The notes under the pieces are model-generated. The model had not been told where the DNA came from and made no database searches. It saw nothing but the letters and a program-made list of their open reading frames with translations. DNA of 6,887 nt from Synergistaceae bacterium (GTDB taxonomy: Bacteria; Synergistota; Synergistia; Synergistales; Aminobacteriaceae), in assembly GCA_017448375.1 (NCBI GenBank), contig JAFSLR010000383.1, positions 1 through 6,887 of the forward strand. The letters run 5' to 3'. Position 1 is the stretch's first letter; each line of letters opens with the position of its first letter. Position numbers and translations under genes: made by a program. Below are positions 5,611 to 6,887 of the stretch, piece after piece.

Positions 5611-5633
5611 AAAAAAAAGGAGGTTGACAACAA

Positions 5634-6887
5634 ATGAACGAATATACTGAAGTTTCAAGGCTTGCTATCACAGACATCCCGAAATTCATCTTGGCCGTCA
5701 TCTGCTCTTTCGCGTCTAAATTGTTCTCGCAGGAAAACGACACTGTGGCAAAAGCTGCTGAGGAAGTCATGCGGGCTTACAGAGACATCAACACAAACAT
5801 CGAGGAACTCAAACGCACGGATAATGACACTGCCAAAGACACGACCGCAAACAATACACTGCTCTTTGACAAGAATGTGGCTACTGACTCGTCGCTGTCT
5901 CCCATTGACAAAGCCGTTTACTCCGTCCTTTGCGCTCTGGCTGATAATGAGGCTTTACAATGCTCCCCTAAAGTTGAGACCATTGCCGCAAAAGCATCTT
6001 GCTCGCCGCGCTCCGTACAAACATCTCTCAATACTCTTGAGAAACGTGCGTTAATTCGCCGCCAACCACGCTTTATTAACCACAGGCAGATTTCTTCTCT
6101 CTACACTGTCATCGGTTCTAAGGCAGCTTCCCGTTCGGTGAATATCTCCCCACGCGATGAAAAAAATAATACATGCGAAGGTTCAATACAGAGCAATACT
6201 TCATGCGCTGAAGAGGTAAGCAATACTGCCGAGCAGAACACTACGTATTTTGAAGGACGAAATGATGAGGGGTGCAAGGGGCGAAATGATTGCACACAGT
6301 TAGGTCTGCAAGATTTGCAGAGCGGTACGCAAGCCGTGCAGAGCGAAAAGACTCTTTTAGAATCTTTTAAAGACTCTATAAGGGGAGCCAGTCTCCCCGC
6401 TTTAGCGGAAAAAGATTTAGATACAATCAGCGTAACATTCCTGGAAGAAGTAACACCCACAGAAGAGACAAAAGCTTCCCTTACGGGGGGAGCCCTTCTC
6501 CCCATTCTTGAAGAGAAAAAAACGAAAAACCCCGAAGACCCTGAAAGCACAACAAGCACCTCAGGTGAAACCGAAGAAACCCCTTTTATCAGAGCCGAAT
6601 GCGATGGAACAACCACGGCTGATACCAATACCGCTGTTTGCGAAAACCCGGTTATCAGGGCTAAGTGTTATGGGACTCCTACGCCTGAGCAGATGTCTCA
6701 GCTCGTCAGGCATGCTCCTGCTCCTAATGCAAACGGCGAAGTCGTCATCCCCGAAATTCCCGAATGGCTACTCAAGCGGTACGAAGAAGCGCGCAAGAGG
6801 TACGCGGAACTGTACAAAGATGACCAGCCCAAGGCCGCCGAAGCCCCGAAAAAAGCGGAGGAAGCCCCTGTGATACCCGGTATGCCT
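5634..6887 (+). CDS. HTH_36-type winged-helix protein, probable replication initiator (3' end outside window)
   Basis: The frame stays open from ATG 5634 to the last base, 418 codons with no stop, so the gene is complete at the 5' end only. A strong AAGGAGGT Shine-Dalgarno lies ten bases upstream. Residues 1-60 are helical (TDIPKFILAVICSFASKLF). Residues 88-160 form a winged helix of the HTH_36 kind: LSPIDKAVYSVLCALAD, then VETIAAKASCSPRSVQTSLN (recognition helix), LEKRALIRRQPR, and the wing ending in ISSLYTVIG. This domain is typical of phage and plasmid replication initiators. Residues 165-375 are a low-complexity acidic Thr/Glu linker with internal repeats; 376-400 (PEWLLKRYEEARKRYAELYK) looks helical; the visible end is Ala/Glu/Lys/Pro-rich. 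There is no DnaB- or primase-type motif in the visible part. Its place after the Cro-like gene and the antisense-controlled leader support a replication role. A transcription regulator is the main alternative. Confidence 0.7.
   Translation, partial: MNEYTEVSRLAITDIPKFILAVICSFASKLFSQENDTVAKAAEEVMRAYRDINTNIEELKRTDNDTAKDTTANNTLLFDKNVATDSSLSPIDKAVYSVLCALADNEALQCSPKVETIAAKASCSPRSVQTSLNTLEKRALIRRQPRFINHRQISSLYTVIGSKAASRSVNISPRDEKNNTCEGSIQSNTSCAEEVSNTAEQNTTYFEGRNDEGCKGRNDCTQLGLQDLQSGTQAVQSEKTLLESFKDSIRGASLPALAEKDLDTISVTFLEEVTPTEETKASLTGGALLPILEEKKTKNPEDPESTTSTSGETEETPFIRAECDGTTTADTNTAVCENPVIRAKCYGTPTPEQMSQLVRHAPAPNANGEVVIPEIPEWLLKRYEEARKRYAELYKDDQPKAAEAPKKAEEAPVIPGMP
6192..6377 (+). repeat. Cluster of paired 9-bp direct repeats inside the replication-type gene (candidate origin)
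   Basis: Four different 9-mers each occur twice in quick succession: AGCAATACT at 6192 and 6219 (27 bp apart), CGAAATGAT at 6258 and 6282 (24 bp), TGCAGAGCG at 6316 and 6337 (21 bp), AAAGACTCT at 6347 and 6369 (22 bp). The last pair is out of codon phase, so protein repetition does not explain it. Two short dyads lie among them: GTGCAA (6272-6277) / TTGCAC (6290-6295) and TCTGCA (6305-6310) / TGCAGA (6316-6321). The last pair frames an AT-rich tract (6346-6381, 8 GC of 36). Repeats beside an AT-rich stretch inside an initiator gene recall lambda-type origins, but no single iteron is repeated many times. Confidence 0.35.
6382..6503 (+). repeat. Two near-identical GC-rich hairpins, 105 bp apart, within the coding sequence
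   Basis: GGGGAG (6382-6387) pairs with CTCCCC (6393-6398) over loop CCAGT, and GGGGAG (6487-6492) pairs with CTCCCC (6498-6503) over loop CCCTT. The first overlaps a further dyad CCGCT/AGCGG (6397-6408), so two folds compete there. The spacing is 35 codons, and the protein shows a matching repeat, GASLPALAEK (251-260) and GALLPILEEK (286-295), pointing to duplication followed by divergence with the hairpins kept. Confidence 0.5.
6582..6713 (+). repeat. Imperfect tandem repeat of 66 bp (22 aa) in the replication-type protein
   Basis: Residues 317-328 (PFIRAECDGTTT) and 339-350 (PVIRAKCYGTPT) align at a 22-residue spacing, covering 6582-6647 and 6648-6713. The core P-x-I-R-A-x-C-x-G-T is kept while the rest and the synonymous bases have drifted, so the duplication is not recent. 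No known domain is recognised; it lies in the linker before the predicted helix at 376-400. Confidence 0.5.

Noticed and set aside
5445..5633. Minus-strand 62-aa ORF across the gap before the replication gene
   Set aside because: It has no Shine-Dalgarno and a low-complexity Phe/Ser/Leu product, and it lies over promoters, the antisense hairpin and the leader stem.
6192..6377. CRISPR array
   Set aside because: The repeats are only 9 bp, differ from pair to pair, lie inside an open coding frame and have no regular spacers.
5662..6873. ORFs at 5662-6054 (+), 6101-6628 (-) and 6508-6873 (+)
   Set aside because: They are shadow frames of the single open frame from 5634 to the window end, which has the strong Shine-Dalgarno and the recognisable winged-helix domain.

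Overview
The window looks like a piece of an integrated or extrachromosomal mobile element (prophage, phage-plasmid or integrative element) from an anaerobic bacterium of low to medium GC, probably Firmicutes-like or Synergistota-like. That guess rests on codon style, purine-rich Shine-Dalgarno sites, AT-rich promoters and the protein families present; I cannot name the species. The core is a divergent pair of XRE-type regulators at about 4.5-5.4 kb (repressor leftward, small Cro-like protein rightward), the usual layout of a lysogeny or maintenance switch.

Rightward from the switch: the Cro-like gene (5171-5377), a weak terminator, then a 256-bp gap packed with signals. The gap holds a near-consensus promoter for the next gene, a convergent antisense promoter, a compact hairpin RNA ending in a U-run, and a leader with a long-range stem that ends just before a strong Shine-Dalgarno. 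The next gene is open from ATG 5634 to the last base (418 codons, 3' end outside). It encodes a winged-helix protein of the HTH_36 type used by phage and plasmid replication initiators. I read the gap as antisense (countertranscript) RNA control of a replication gene. The linker-coding part of that gene is full of paired short repeats, small hairpins and an AT-rich tract, as in replication origins that lie inside initiator genes.

Leftward from the switch, all on the minus strand and closely spaced: the repressor (4535-5014), a PD-(D/E)XK nuclease-like protein with an Rpn/transposase-type tail (3674-4519), a DUF4393/Abi-alpha protein (2735-3640), an intact type I modification methylase hsdM (644-2644), and hsdS overlapping it by 4 bp. 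This looks like defence cargo beside the repressor. No hsdR is visible.

At the left edge, hsdS is cut after about 173 codons by the left end of an IS200/IS605-family element of the IS608 type. The sequence shows the TTAC target, the AAAG guide and the CCCC/GGGG hairpin with one bulged T, followed by a promoter and the first eight codons of a tnpA-like gene that leaves the window. HsdS has lost its second recognition domain and central helices, so the R-M system is probably inactive in this copy.
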